Shown here: positions 51,983 through 61,039 of the stretch, piece after piece
Position numbering within the stretch: position 1 is the first letter of the stretch
How the letters are laid out: each line of letters opens with the position of its first letter
From: Bacillota bacterium
Lineage (GTDB): Bacteria > Bacillota > Clostridia > Acetivibrionales > DSM-1351
Reading direction: 5' to 3'
Length of the DNA stretch: 64,000 nucleotides
Assembly (NCBI GenBank): GCA_023416275.1
Contig: JAEZIB010000192.1
Span: forward strand, 3,630-67,629
The notes under the pieces: model-generated
Told to the model about the DNA's origin: nothing
The model's database searches: none
What the model saw: the letters and a program-made list of their open reading frames with translations, nothing else
Made by a program: the position numbers and the translations under genes

Positions 51983-53410
51983 ATGAAATACTTAACGGAG
52001 GATGTCAGCAAAAGAGCTAATCTTACTTGGTTTTATCCCAGAATATGTGCATATCAGGATAAAATAGAAAGTGATAAAGAATATTTTGAATTTTTAGATT
52101 CTGAACTTGATAATAGAGAGGTATTACTATATCTGCACATTCCTTTTTGTGAATCGTTCTGCGCATATTGTGCTTGCTTTAAAGAATTATTACATAATTA
52201 TTCATATGAAGATAAAAAAGAATTTGTAAATATGATGATCAAGGAGATTGAACTGTATGCAACAAAGCCTTACTTCAAAGGGAAAAAGCTAAATCATATT
52301 CAATTTGGAGGAGGAACACCTTCATGTTTGGATAATGAGTTTTTAGAAATGATTTTTGAAGCTATTTATAAGAATTTTGTGTTGGACGCTCAATGTGTAA
52401 TTTCCTTTGAAGGAAATGTTATGACTTTAAAGGATATTAGTAAGTTAAAGGCCTTAAAAAGTGTTGGTGTAAATCGCCTTAGCTTTGGGTTACAGACTTT
52501 TGATGAAGAGATTCGTAAGAGCCTGGGTATTCAGGCAAAGGTGAGTGAAATATATGAAGCTACTGATAATATCAAAAAGGTTGGCTTTGATTCCTTCGCA
52601 GTTGACCTAATGTATAATCTTCCAAATGAAAGTATTCAAATTCTCGATAATGATTTGAATAAGATTATAAAAGAAATTGAACCAAACTACATACAAACCT
52701 ATAGATTTAATCAGTTCTATAATACAGTTTTACAGAAAAAAATTGAAAGAGGCTATTTTCAGGACCCACCCTCCAATGAGAAGGAATTACAGATGTTTGA
52801 ATATATTATGGATAAGCTTTACCAGAATAAATATGATAAGCATGTGCTTATCAATCTTTTTAGTAAGGACAAGAGCCCCATTTCAACGGGTTTGGAATAT
52901 ACTATGGGGAACAATAAGAAAAAATCAAGTGTTGTATTGGGTATTGGACCGGGTGCCTCAAGCTTCTTAGCAAGTAGGAATTATCGTTCTGTTTGCTCAA
53001 TAAAGAGTTATATTAATAGAATAAAAAATAATCAATATCCAATTGAAGCAGGAAATATTTCGAGTTCTTCAGTAATGACTAGCAGATTAATGGTATATTT
53101 CCCTAACTTTACTTATGTTTACAAATCAGAAATGGAAGATTATCAGCAATTTGAAGATAGGATAAATTTTTTGATTGAAAATGATTACGTATATGAAAGC
53201 CAGAACAGAATAATTTTAACTAAAAAAGGTAAGTTGTGGGCGGGAGATATTGGGAACATGTTTTATGCTGAGGAAGAGATTAAAAAATTTCAAAAATCTA
53301 TGTACTATTCAATAAAAAACAATTCAAATTCGTTTAATCAGGATAATATGAATATGAGTAAAGAAAGTAAAATACTAGGAGGGAAAAGTATCAATGGAGA
53401 AGGGAAATAA
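51983..53410 (+). CDS. HemN-like radical SAM enzyme
   Basis: The 475-residue protein has the CxxxCxxC motif with an additional Cys (C56, C60, C63, C65 in FCESFCAYCAC), the SAM-binding FGGGTPS, GVNRLSFGLQTFDEEIRKSLGI and DLMYNLPNES, all typical of HemN/HemW. The C-terminal part contains a HemN-like winged domain. Family members act in haem synthesis, haem handling or as radical methyl- and cyclopropane-forming enzymes in natural product clusters. AAAGGAG precedes the ATG at 51983. It overlaps the carrier-protein gene. Confidence 0.85.
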   Translation: MKYLTEDVSKRANLTWFYPRICAYQDKIESDKEYFEFLDSELDNREVLLYLHIPFCESFCAYCACFKELLHNYSYEDKKEFVNMMIKEIELYATKPYFKGKKLNHIQFGGGTPSCLDNEFLEMIFEAIYKNFVLDAQCVISFEGNVMTLKDISKLKALKSVGVNRLSFGLQTFDEEIRKSLGIQAKVSEIYEATDNIKKVGFDSFAVDLMYNLPNESIQILDNDLNKIIKEIEPNYIQTYRFNQFYNTVLQKKIERGYFQDPPSNEKELQMFEYIMDKLYQNKYDKHVLINLFSKDKSPISTGLEYTMGNNKKKSSVVLGIGPGASSFLASRNYRSVCSIKSYINRIKNNQYPIEAGNISSSSVMTSRLMVYFPNFTYVYKSEMEDYQQFEDRINFLIENDYVYESQNRIILTKKGKLWAGDIGNMFYAEEEIKKFQKSMYYSIKNNSNSFNQDNMNMSKESKILGGKSINGEGK

Positions 53411-53657
53411 GGAAGAAATATTAGATAATTTGAAGAGCATAATTAATGAAACCTTCAAAATAAATAGAGATGCTGTGGATTTTGATACTCTTCTATTTAA
53501 TGGAGGTCTAAATTTAAGTTCAATTCAATTACTAGAGTTAACTGTATCAATTGAAACTTTCTATGATGCAGAATTCGATGGAGATATGCTTACCGAAGAA
53601 AACTTTAAAGATATTAGTGCCTTAATTAATGTTATTGCTGAGAATTTTACTAAATAG
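53394..53657 (+). CDS. Stand-alone acyl/peptidyl carrier protein
   Basis: The 87-residue acidic four-helix protein has a phosphopantetheine site around Ser 43 in LNLSSIQLLELTVSIE, with Ser in place of the common Asp before it. It should carry a thioester-bound amino acid or acyl group. It overlaps the end of the radical SAM gene by 17 bases, and AGGAGGG lies upstream. Partners could be the adenylation enzyme and the KAS III-like protein. Confidence 0.83.
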   Translation: MEKGNKEEILDNLKSIINETFKINRDAVDFDTLLFNGGLNLSSIQLLELTVSIETFYDAEFDGDMLTEENFKDISALINVIAENFTK

Positions 53658-53676
53658 ACATTTAGGATGTGATTAA

Positions 53677-55098
53677 ATGGTTAAAAGTGTGTTACTGGTA
53701 TATCCACCCATTGATATTGAGTATTACATGAAGGGTGCGAATGATAGTCCTCCATTAGGTCTGGTTGTATTACAGAATTACATCAGGAGACATTTGAAAT
53801 TAGATGTAAACATTGAAATTATTGATGGTGAGTATTATACCATGGACGAGATCTTAAATGTGATTAATTCCGGAAACTATGAAATGATAGGTATTCAGAC
53901 TATGATGGCATCTTATAGAAACTCTCTGAAACTATTAGAATATTCCAAACACAAAGGAATGATTACCTTTATGGGTGGACACCATGCTACCCAGCTGTGT
54001 GATGCTATATTAATCAACAGACACAGCTTTGTTGATTACATAATCACAGGAGATGGAGAAGAGGCATTTGCAGGGATTATTAGGAAGGACATAAAAGAAA
54101 GTATACCAAACCTTGCTTATTATGAAAATGGACAACCTAATCATACCAATCAGAAGAATGTTCCGTTAGAATATGGCGTTATTGATTATATTGATGATAA
54201 GGTTTTTAAACAATATGAACGGGATATAGGAAGAGATTTAGAAAGAACGGAACGACTTATTAGTTTTCGTTCCTATAGCCATAAAGGATGCAGTAACAGG
54301 ACTAACTCGCAATATTGCTTCTTCTGTGGTAGAGCTGACAAGGGGGTACGTTTTAAAAAGCCAGAAGATTATGTCAGAGAAATTCATTATTTAAGTAATC
54401 TGCCTAATGTAAAATACATATTTGAGATTGGCGATGATTTTTTGCAAAATCAGGAGTGGCTAAATGAAGTGGTAAGGCTGTTTAAGATATATAAGATACC
54501 TAGCAGTGTACACTTAAAGATTTTTGCCAGAGCTAATAGAATCACTGAAGAAATCATACCAATCCTTAAGGAGCTAAATGTTGATGAGGTTGCAATTGGT
54601 TTTGAATCAGGAAGTAAAAAAATACTAAATAACATTAATAAGAAAGTAAACCCTGAGGATAACATTAACGCTGCAAGATTGCTTTTCTCAAACAGAATTG
54701 ATACTATTGCTAGTTTTGTACTTGGTCTTCCAGGCGAAAATGATAAAACCTTAAATGAAACTTATCAGCAGGCATTAGAAATTAAAAATTTGGCATTAAA
54801 GTATCTTGGTAAAAATCCACAAGAAATTATTGCAAACATAATTGAGATTAATCCAGGAGCACCAGCATTTAAAAAGCTAGCGAAGTATATGCCGGAAAAA
54901 TATATAAATATTGATAATTTAGATGTATATGAAACGCAGAATGATTATTTTAAAATGGAATTTTCATTGAACGATTCAGAAGTTGCTGAGTTCAGAAAAA
55001 AACTGGTAAGGTGGGGAAATAAAATTAATAAGTTAGGTAATTATACATATCCGGCAGGATATAAGAGTGAAGAGGTAATGGAATATGGAGTATTGTAG
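53677..55098 (+). CDS. B12-binding-domain radical SAM enzyme
   Basis: The 473-residue protein has an N-terminal B12-binding-like Rossmann domain (VLLVYPPIDIEYYMKG, MGGHHATQLC, DYIITGDGEEAF) and a radical SAM domain. The cluster Cys pattern is unusual: C-x8-C-x2-C in GCSNRTNSQYCFFC rather than C-x3-C-x2-C. Later motifs are VAIGFESGSKKILNNINKKV and SFVLGLPGEND. It may methylate or rearrange an unactivated carbon. Cobalamin need is inferred. Confidence 0.83.
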   Translation: MVKSVLLVYPPIDIEYYMKGANDSPPLGLVVLQNYIRRHLKLDVNIEIIDGEYYTMDEILNVINSGNYEMIGIQTMMASYRNSLKLLEYSKHKGMITFMGGHHATQLCDAILINRHSFVDYIITGDGEEAFAGIIRKDIKESIPNLAYYENGQPNHTNQKNVPLEYGVIDYIDDKVFKQYERDIGRDLERTERLISFRSYSHKGCSNRTNSQYCFFCGRADKGVRFKKPEDYVREIHYLSNLPNVKYIFEIGDDFLQNQEWLNEVVRLFKIYKIPSSVHLKIFARANRITEEIIPILKELNVDEVAIGFESGSKKILNNINKKVNPEDNINAARLLFSNRIDTIASFVLGLPGENDKTLNETYQQALEIKNLALKYLGKNPQEIIANIIEINPGAPAFKKLAKYMPEKYINIDNLDVYETQNDYFKMEFSLNDSEVAEFRKKLVRWGNKINKLGNYTYPAGYKSEEVMEYGVL

Positions 55099-55729
55099 CA
55101 ATATTTTATGTGACACGTACATTGAAAGTGAGATGGTTCCCCAATTAATAAAAAGCGATAAAGTAGCCAGGGTTAAATTATTTGCATTGGGACCTGAGGG
55201 AACTAATATATCGCAAGCTGCTAAATTGTGGGCAGAACATTTGAGAATACTGGATAAAACTGAAATGATTTTGTGTGCTACACCTGAAGACGAGGTGGAA
55301 GAAGCTATGAAAGTAGATAAAAAAGGTGTAGTTCCGATATTCGCTTTATGTGCAGTGTATAATGATTTATGTAAACTGTTTTTTAAATATGGCAGTAATT
55401 ATACATTTTTACATCATTTCTATATGAGGCTGGATAAAATGCAGCTAGCTTCAAAAAAATATATCAATGAAACGATGCCAAATAATGCAACAATTGCATC
55501 ACATTACTCACCATCGGTATTGCTTGAAAATACGGAATATAATATCTGTATGGCCGACTCCAATGCAGCAGCAGCCAGAAAGTGCTTTTATGGTGAAACT
55601 GATGCCTGTATTACTACGGAAACTGCTAGAAAAATATATGGACTAAATACCTTAAAGGAGTTTGGCGCTCCAAGCATGTTATTTACTTTTGGAACGACGG
55701 AGCATGGAATTAGACAATTACAGCTTTAA
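55085..55729 (+). CDS. Prephenate dehydratase-like protein 2
   Basis: The 214-residue protein resembles protein 1: FALGPEGTNISQAAKLWAEH at the start and DACITTETARKIYGLNTLKEFG in the second half. The TRF motif is again missing (SMLFTFGTTE instead) and there is no ACT domain. It overlaps the previous gene by 14 bases. Two diverged copies in one operon suggest a heterodimer or two related steps. Confidence 0.77.
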   Translation: MEYCSNILCDTYIESEMVPQLIKSDKVARVKLFALGPEGTNISQAAKLWAEHLRILDKTEMILCATPEDEVEEAMKVDKKGVVPIFALCAVYNDLCKLFFKYGSNYTFLHHFYMRLDKMQLASKKYINETMPNNATIASHYSPSVLLENTEYNICMADSNAAAARKCFYGETDACITTETARKIYGLNTLKEFGAPSMLFTFGTTEHGIRQLQL

Positions 55730-55762
55730 TTTAGCAACACTTTATTTTAGAAAAAGGAGAAG

Positions 55763-56584
55763 ATGATTGATATCATTTTGGAAAATATGATAAGTAAATA
55801 TGAACCAACAATTGAAGATGTTACTGCTTTAAGTAATATAGATACGTTGCCTCCAGGGAGGTTGGATATTGCACGAAGAATGGCAATAATGTCCGGTATG
55901 TCAGAGGGTAAAAAAGTTCTTGTGGTTTCCAGTCATAGAGGGTATCAAGCTGCAATATATGCTAAAGAATTTGGTGCAAATGTATGTGGACTTGATATTG
56001 ATAAGAGTATGATTGAGTATGCAACGAGAATTGCAGAAGAGAACAAAGTTCAAATTAATTATGTCGAAGGAGATGCACAGAAGCTTCCATTTCAAGACAA
56101 CTCCTTTGATATAGTTACTGACGAAGGTGCAGTTGGTATACCCCAAAATCCTCAGCAGGTTTTAAATGAAATGGTTAGAGTACTAAAGCCTGGTGGAGTA
56201 ATGATCTTTAGAGAATCTATTTTTTCAGATGGACTAGATGAGGACGAGAAGTATGAAATTTGCCAGAGGTACGGCAATAATATTCAGGACAGAGCAGGCT
56301 GGATCAAGATGATTGAATTAGCAGGTGTTGTTGTATCAGAATGCGAGATAGAACCCTGGTCCAGACCGGAATTTTTTTGGGATGTCAGACATGACAGAAC
56401 CGTAGAAACCTATGATAATATTTATACTACTATGGAGAAGCTATTTATTTCCAAAAAAATCATGAAACAATATGGAGCAGAGGGAATGAAAATGGCTTCC
56501 GAAAACGAAAAAGAGTTTTATAAGGCAGTTATTGATAAAAAGATAGGTTACGGTATTTTTTGTAGTAAAAAGGGAGTGGATTAA
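55763..56584 (+). CDS. SAM-dependent methyltransferase
   Basis: The 273-residue protein is a class I methyltransferase: motif I is degenerate (VLVVSSHRGYQA), followed by CGLDIDKSMIEYA, EGDAQKLPFQDNSFDIV and MVRVLKPGGVMIFRES. It probably methylates O, N or S on the cluster product. AAAGGAG precedes the ATG, and its stop codon is directly followed by the protease start. Confidence 0.87.
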   Translation: MIDIILENMISKYEPTIEDVTALSNIDTLPPGRLDIARRMAIMSGMSEGKKVLVVSSHRGYQAAIYAKEFGANVCGLDIDKSMIEYATRIAEENKVQINYVEGDAQKLPFQDNSFDIVTDEGAVGIPQNPQQVLNEMVRVLKPGGVMIFRESIFSDGLDEDEKYEICQRYGNNIQDRAGWIKMIELAGVVVSECEIEPWSRPEFFWDVRHDRTVETYDNIYTTMEKLFISKKIMKQYGAEGMKMASENEKEFYKAVIDKKIGYGIFCSKKGVD

Positions 56585-57940
56585 TTGGAGCTAATTGTAT
56601 ATTCCATGACTTTTTTTTCGAGAGGCGGATTGTCTATTTATCGTGATTTAAAATTGCTTAATAAGAGCACTTTTGAACAATTTGTACCAGAACATGAATG
56701 GATAGAAGCAACGAAATTAATACTTGAAGCTGCTGGTATGAGTATTGAAGCATTATCGGAAGTTGGACTATCCTGTTCCTGCACTAAAGAGAGATTTGAA
56801 GAATATTTCGGTACTGCTATTGAAAAGAAAAAAATACGTGGAATTAAAGATATTGAGTATTTTGTTTATGAAAATACGAAGGAGATAATCATTCCTAAAG
56901 CATTGAAATTCGTTGAAAAAATATTTCTTCCAAAACAGTTATTTGTGTTAAGTGAAGAAACAATGCCTGATTTGGAGTATTATCATTATACAGTTCCAAA
57001 TGGAATAAGGGAGCTGGTAAAGTCGGAGTTTATCAGCAAAATAGGTAAACGTAAGAGGCAATGTCAAGTGGCTATGATTGATACTGGGCTATATCCCCAT
57101 GAGCATTTTAAAAAGCATGGATATGATATAAAGGTTTTACCTGCCGTTTCATTTTTAGATCCAACTAAGGATGAAAGAGGTCACGGTACTGGTATGGCTT
57201 CAGTCCTCTTGTCTATTGCTGACAATTCAAAATTAACCATGATAAAAGCTGCAAACTTGAATTATAGTTTTCCTGTTGCTGCACTACAGAAGGCATCGTC
57301 ATTAAACATAGAAATTTTAAGCTGTAGTTGGGGAATTATAGGATACGAACCTCAGGCACACTTAGAAATTGTAAATCTTATAAATAAAGAAATTACTGTT
57401 GTTTTTTCTGCAGGCAACGGAGCAAGTGACAGATGTAAATCAATATTCCAAACAATTGCATGTCCTGACATCTTAACGATAGGCGGGTGTATGGTTGAAA
57501 ATGAAGAAATCGAGGTTTCAGACATTTCAAGCAGTTATTGGTCTGATATTTATGACAATAGACATGTGCCAGATTTGTGTGGAATTTGTGGTAAGTTACC
57601 GTATGCGCAGGTAATTTTAATGCCTATTCAGCCATCTGCGTTATTTGACTTTGAAAACGGAAAGAGGGACGGTACGCAACAGGATGATGGCTGGTTTGTT
57701 TCAAGCGGTACTTCTGCAGCGGCTGCGTACATATCAGGAATTATTGCTATTATGAAGGAACTTGAAATTATAGAAACCTCTCAAATAATCTCATTATTAA
57801 AAGCGAGCTGTAAAAAGGTTAGATCAGGGAAAAGCTTTATGGGAGATTATGCAAGTGAAGAAAATAATAATCTGGCTGTTGGGTATGGTTTCTTAGATTT
57901 TGAAGGTATCTACCATACGTTACAAGGAGAATATTTATGA
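56585..57940 (+). CDS. Intracellular subtilisin-like S8 protease
   Basis: The 451-residue protein has a complete S8 triad: Asp 166 (AMIDTGLYP), His 200 (ERGHGTGMAS), Ser 377 (SSGTSAAAAYISG), with oxyanion Asn 278 (SAGNGAS). Residues 1-155 are an extra domain with FEQFVPEHEW and LSCSCTKERFEEYFGTAI, resembling a propeptide. There is no signal peptide, so it acts inside the cell. It starts with TTG right after the methyltransferase stop. It might release or cyclise a peptidyl intermediate; this is unproven. The stop overlaps the next start (ATGA). Confidence 0.83.
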   Translation: MELIVYSMTFFSRGGLSIYRDLKLLNKSTFEQFVPEHEWIEATKLILEAAGMSIEALSEVGLSCSCTKERFEEYFGTAIEKKKIRGIKDIEYFVYENTKEIIIPKALKFVEKIFLPKQLFVLSEETMPDLEYYHYTVPNGIRELVKSEFISKIGKRKRQCQVAMIDTGLYPHEHFKKHGYDIKVLPAVSFLDPTKDERGHGTGMASVLLSIADNSKLTMIKAANLNYSFPVAALQKASSLNIEILSCSWGIIGYEPQAHLEIVNLINKEITVVFSAGNGASDRCKSIFQTIACPDILTIGGCMVENEEIEVSDISSSYWSDIYDNRHVPDLCGICGKLPYAQVILMPIQPSALFDFENGKRDGTQQDDGWFVSSGTSAAAAYISGIIAIMKELEIIETSQIISLLKASCKKVRSGKSFMGDYASEENNNLAVGYGFLDFEGIYHTLQGEYL

Positions 57941-59499
57941 GGTATTTAGATTGGACTATAAAACATAAGCATGGAAGTAATGATATAGCCTTGATACAAG
58001 ACGAGCGGGAGCTATCATATAAGCAGCTAAATAACTATAGTATGAAAATGCAAAAGATACTTGAACAATCAGCAATCCCAAATGCTTCTAATATAGCTAT
58101 TTATATGGACAAATCAATCGAAGCAATAATTTCTATATATGGAGCGCTGTTTCATGGTTCTGCATATATTCCCATTGATTATTCTTTGCCAAAGGATAGG
58201 GTTGAGTTTGTCATTACTAATTCTGAAGCAAAAGTAGTGATAACGAATAGAGAAGGAGTAAAAAAATTTCAACAAAGATCAGATATACTTATTATTTGCA
58301 TAGAAAAATTCAATCAAAAAACACATTGCAAGCAGGAAGGGATTGTATGTTGGGATGGGGAATACGAAGAATATGATGCTAATGATTTCAACATAATTAA
58401 CAACTCTGATAAGAATGATTTAGCATACATAATCTATACCTCTGGTTCATCAGGTATACCTAAAGGGGTAATGATTCCTCAAAATAGTATTATGACCTTT
58501 GTAAATGACATTGAGAAAATTATGGAATATGATTATACTACCAGATTCTTAAATGTCGCACCTTTATATTTTGACGCATGTGTATTGGACTTGTTCTGTA
58601 TTTTTAATGTTGGTGGAACGGTTGTTCTGTTAAAGAAGTTTATGTTCCCCAGGGAGCTGCTCACAGCTCTAGAGTCATACAAGATTACTGATACATTGCT
58701 GGTTTCATCTGTCCTTAAATTACTAACGACAAAATATTCTAAAATAGATTCATATAATTTATCATACTTAAAAACAATTTGGTATGGGGCTGAAGGCTGC
58801 TCCGTGGAAGCTTTAAGGTTTATAAAAGAAAAGCTGCCTCATATTAAGTTTATTCATGGATATGGTCCTACAGAATCGACTCATACCACCTTGCTTTATC
58901 GATTTGAAAATATACCAGAAAACATAATCGGCTATATGCCTATTGGAAAAGCACTACCGTCGGTGTATGTCTATGCCCTTAATGATAAAGGTGAGAAAAT
59001 AAAACAGGGTGAGCAAGGAGAACTTTATATAGGAGGCTCTCAGCTAATGCTCGGGTATTGTGCTAACGAAGTGAAAAATAAAGAAGTATTACTTAAGGAT
59101 ATTGATGACAGTAGTAAAATTGTTTATAAAACTGGCGATATTGTCACATTAGATGAAGACTGGAACTATTGGTATATAGGCAGAAACGATGACATGATAA
59201 AATGTGGAGGCAATTTGGTACACTTATCTGAAATCGAAAAGGTACTGTTAACTTTTGATGCTGTAAAGGATGCAATTGCATTTCCGGTAGATGATGAAAT
59301 ATTTAATAATAAGATATATGCATGTGTGGTGATTAAAGATGGTTACAATTATAATCTTGATGAATTAAGAGCTAAAATAGCTGATGAACTGCCGGCTTAT
59401 ATGATGCCTAGCCAGATAAATTGCATTACAAATGATCAAATCCCGAGAAAAGATTCTGGTAAGATAGATAAAAAGGCACTGAAAGAACTATTTTTATAA
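57937..59499 (+). CDS. Free-standing amino acid adenylation enzyme
   Basis: The 520-residue protein has all core motifs of NRPS/DltA-like adenylation domains: YTSGSSGIPKGVM, the aspartate in LYFDACVLD, GYGPTESTHTT, KTGDIVTLDEDWNYWYIGR and the C-terminal Lys in PRKDSGKIDKKAL. There are no condensation or carrier domains. The binding-pocket Asp suggests an alpha-amino acid substrate. It should load the free carrier protein encoded upstream. The start overlaps the protease stop by 4 bases. Confidence 0.9.
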   Translation: MRYLDWTIKHKHGSNDIALIQDERELSYKQLNNYSMKMQKILEQSAIPNASNIAIYMDKSIEAIISIYGALFHGSAYIPIDYSLPKDRVEFVITNSEAKVVITNREGVKKFQQRSDILIICIEKFNQKTHCKQEGIVCWDGEYEEYDANDFNIINNSDKNDLAYIIYTSGSSGIPKGVMIPQNSIMTFVNDIEKIMEYDYTTRFLNVAPLYFDACVLDLFCIFNVGGTVVLLKKFMFPRELLTALESYKITDTLLVSSVLKLLTTKYSKIDSYNLSYLKTIWYGAEGCSVEALRFIKEKLPHIKFIHGYGPTESTHTTLLYRFENIPENIIGYMPIGKALPSVYVYALNDKGEKIKQGEQGELYIGGSQLMLGYCANEVKNKEVLLKDIDDSSKIVYKTGDIVTLDEDWNYWYIGRNDDMIKCGGNLVHLSEIEKVLLTFDAVKDAIAFPVDDEIFNNKIYACVVIKDGYNYNLDELRAKIADELPAYMMPSQINCITNDQIPRKDSGKIDKKALKELFL

Positions 59500-59578
59500 C
59501 AAAAAGATAATTTTTAGAATGTTTAGCTTAGCTGCATGGATATGAACCTACTATGACCCAAGGAGGTTATAAAATAAA

Positions 59579-60757
59579 ATGGACATTAGTTATTCTGACA
59601 GAATGGAAGTGGTACCTAAATCATTTATAAGAGAAATTCTAAAGGTTACAGAAAGACCTGAAGTTATCTCTTTTGCAGGTGGGTTACCTAATCCAGAATT
59701 ATTTCCTATTGAAGAAATTTCAAACGCTACAGAAAAAGTATTAAAGCTAGATGGAAAAAAAGTACTCCAATATAGTACAACAGAGGGATACTTGCCGCTT
59801 AGACAATATATTGCTAAAAGGTATTACAAAAATTGCAACGTAACGGAAGGTAATATATTGATTACCAGCGGCTCACAACAAGCGCTTGATTTAATTGCAA
59901 AAGTCTTAATTAATAAAGATGATTGTATCATGCTGGAAAGGCCGGGGTATTTGGGTGCTATTCAATGTTTTTCAATGTTTCAGCCAAATTTTGTTACGGT
60001 TGGCTTGAATAATGATGGTATAGATATTGAAGAATTTAAGTTTAAAATTAATATAAACCAACCAAAACTGTTTTATGCCGTAACTAACTTTCAAAACCCA
60101 ACAGGAGTATGTTATTCTAACAAAATCAGAAAAGAGATTTCCAACATAATTAAGGAAGCAAACATAATGATGATAGACGATAACCCATATGGTGAATTAA
60201 GATTTATGGGCGAAGAAGGTTATTCGATGAAAGCTTTACTTGGAGATAAAGTAATTTCTTTAGGCTCTTTTTCAAAAGTGTTTGCACCAGCGATGAGATT
60301 AGGCTGGCTGTGTGCCAGTAATGAAATCATTGACAAATTAGTTGTAATGAAACAGGCATCAGATTTACATACCAATTATTTTAGCCAAAGAGTGCTATAC
60401 CAATATTTATTAGATAATAATATTGATACGCATATTAGTGAAATCTGTAATGCGTATAAAAAAAGAAGAGATTATATGGTAGATATGATAAAGAAATATA
60501 TACCCACCGATGTATCGTATACGGAACCTGAAGGTGGTATGTTTCTGTGGATGAGGCTGCCAAATAGAATAATTGCAACAACGTTACTTCAAAGAGCTAT
60601 TGAGCGTAATATAGCTTTTGTACCAGGAGTTCCTTTTTATGCAATTGCTGAGGAAAACCCCAATAATACTTTGAGATTGAACTTTACAAATTCGCGTACT
60701 ACAGATATTGAGCAGGGAATAAAAACATTAGCGAGGTTGATAAATGAGTTTTCTTAA
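59579..60757 (+). CDS. PLP-dependent aminotransferase (2-aminoadipate/MocR-like class)
   Basis: The 392-residue protein belongs to fold-type I aminotransferases of the LysN/AraT type: ISFAGGLPNPELFP, ITSGSQQALDLIAKVLI, NFQNPTGVCYS, DDNPYGELRF and the PLP Lys in SLGSFSKVFAPAMRLGW. LysN-like enzymes transaminate 2-oxoadipate and other 2-oxoacids, which would complete a homologation route started by the homocitrate-synthase-like enzyme. It is 79 bases after the adenylation gene. Confidence 0.9.
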   Translation: MDISYSDRMEVVPKSFIREILKVTERPEVISFAGGLPNPELFPIEEISNATEKVLKLDGKKVLQYSTTEGYLPLRQYIAKRYYKNCNVTEGNILITSGSQQALDLIAKVLINKDDCIMLERPGYLGAIQCFSMFQPNFVTVGLNNDGIDIEEFKFKININQPKLFYAVTNFQNPTGVCYSNKIRKEISNIIKEANIMMIDDNPYGELRFMGEEGYSMKALLGDKVISLGSFSKVFAPAMRLGWLCASNEIIDKLVVMKQASDLHTNYFSQRVLYQYLLDNNIDTHISEICNAYKKRRDYMVDMIKKYIPTDVSYTEPEGGMFLWMRLPNRIIATTLLQRAIERNIAFVPGVPFYAIAEENPNNTLRLNFTNSRTTDIEQGIKTLARLINEFS

Positions 60758-60878
60758 AAATTGTGAGAAATTTATAACCATTTAATCAAGCTGCAGCTTG
60801 TAAATTATGTATTACAAAAGGATATTTTGAAGAGCTTAATGTCCATGCTATTTGAAAATTATTTTGCTAGAAATAACA

Positions 60879-60912
60879 TGTTTACAAAAATATTGTTTTT
60901 ATATTGTAAACA
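60879..60912 (+). terminator. Hairpin downstream of the aminotransferase gene
   Basis: TGTTTACAA and TTGTAAACA form a 9-pair stem with a T-rich loop. It may end the main operon; the next gene, encoding the acetyltransferase, has its own AT-rich upstream region. Confidence 0.5.
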
Positions 60913-61039
60913 ATAACCATACGATGATAAAATAAAGTTGCTTATCTCAATAGGACAAGCAAATATTATTAATTAAAATGAGATAAACTTGAATTTAGAG
61001 CAAAATGATTACACAATTTAAAGGGCGTGGACCAAAAAT

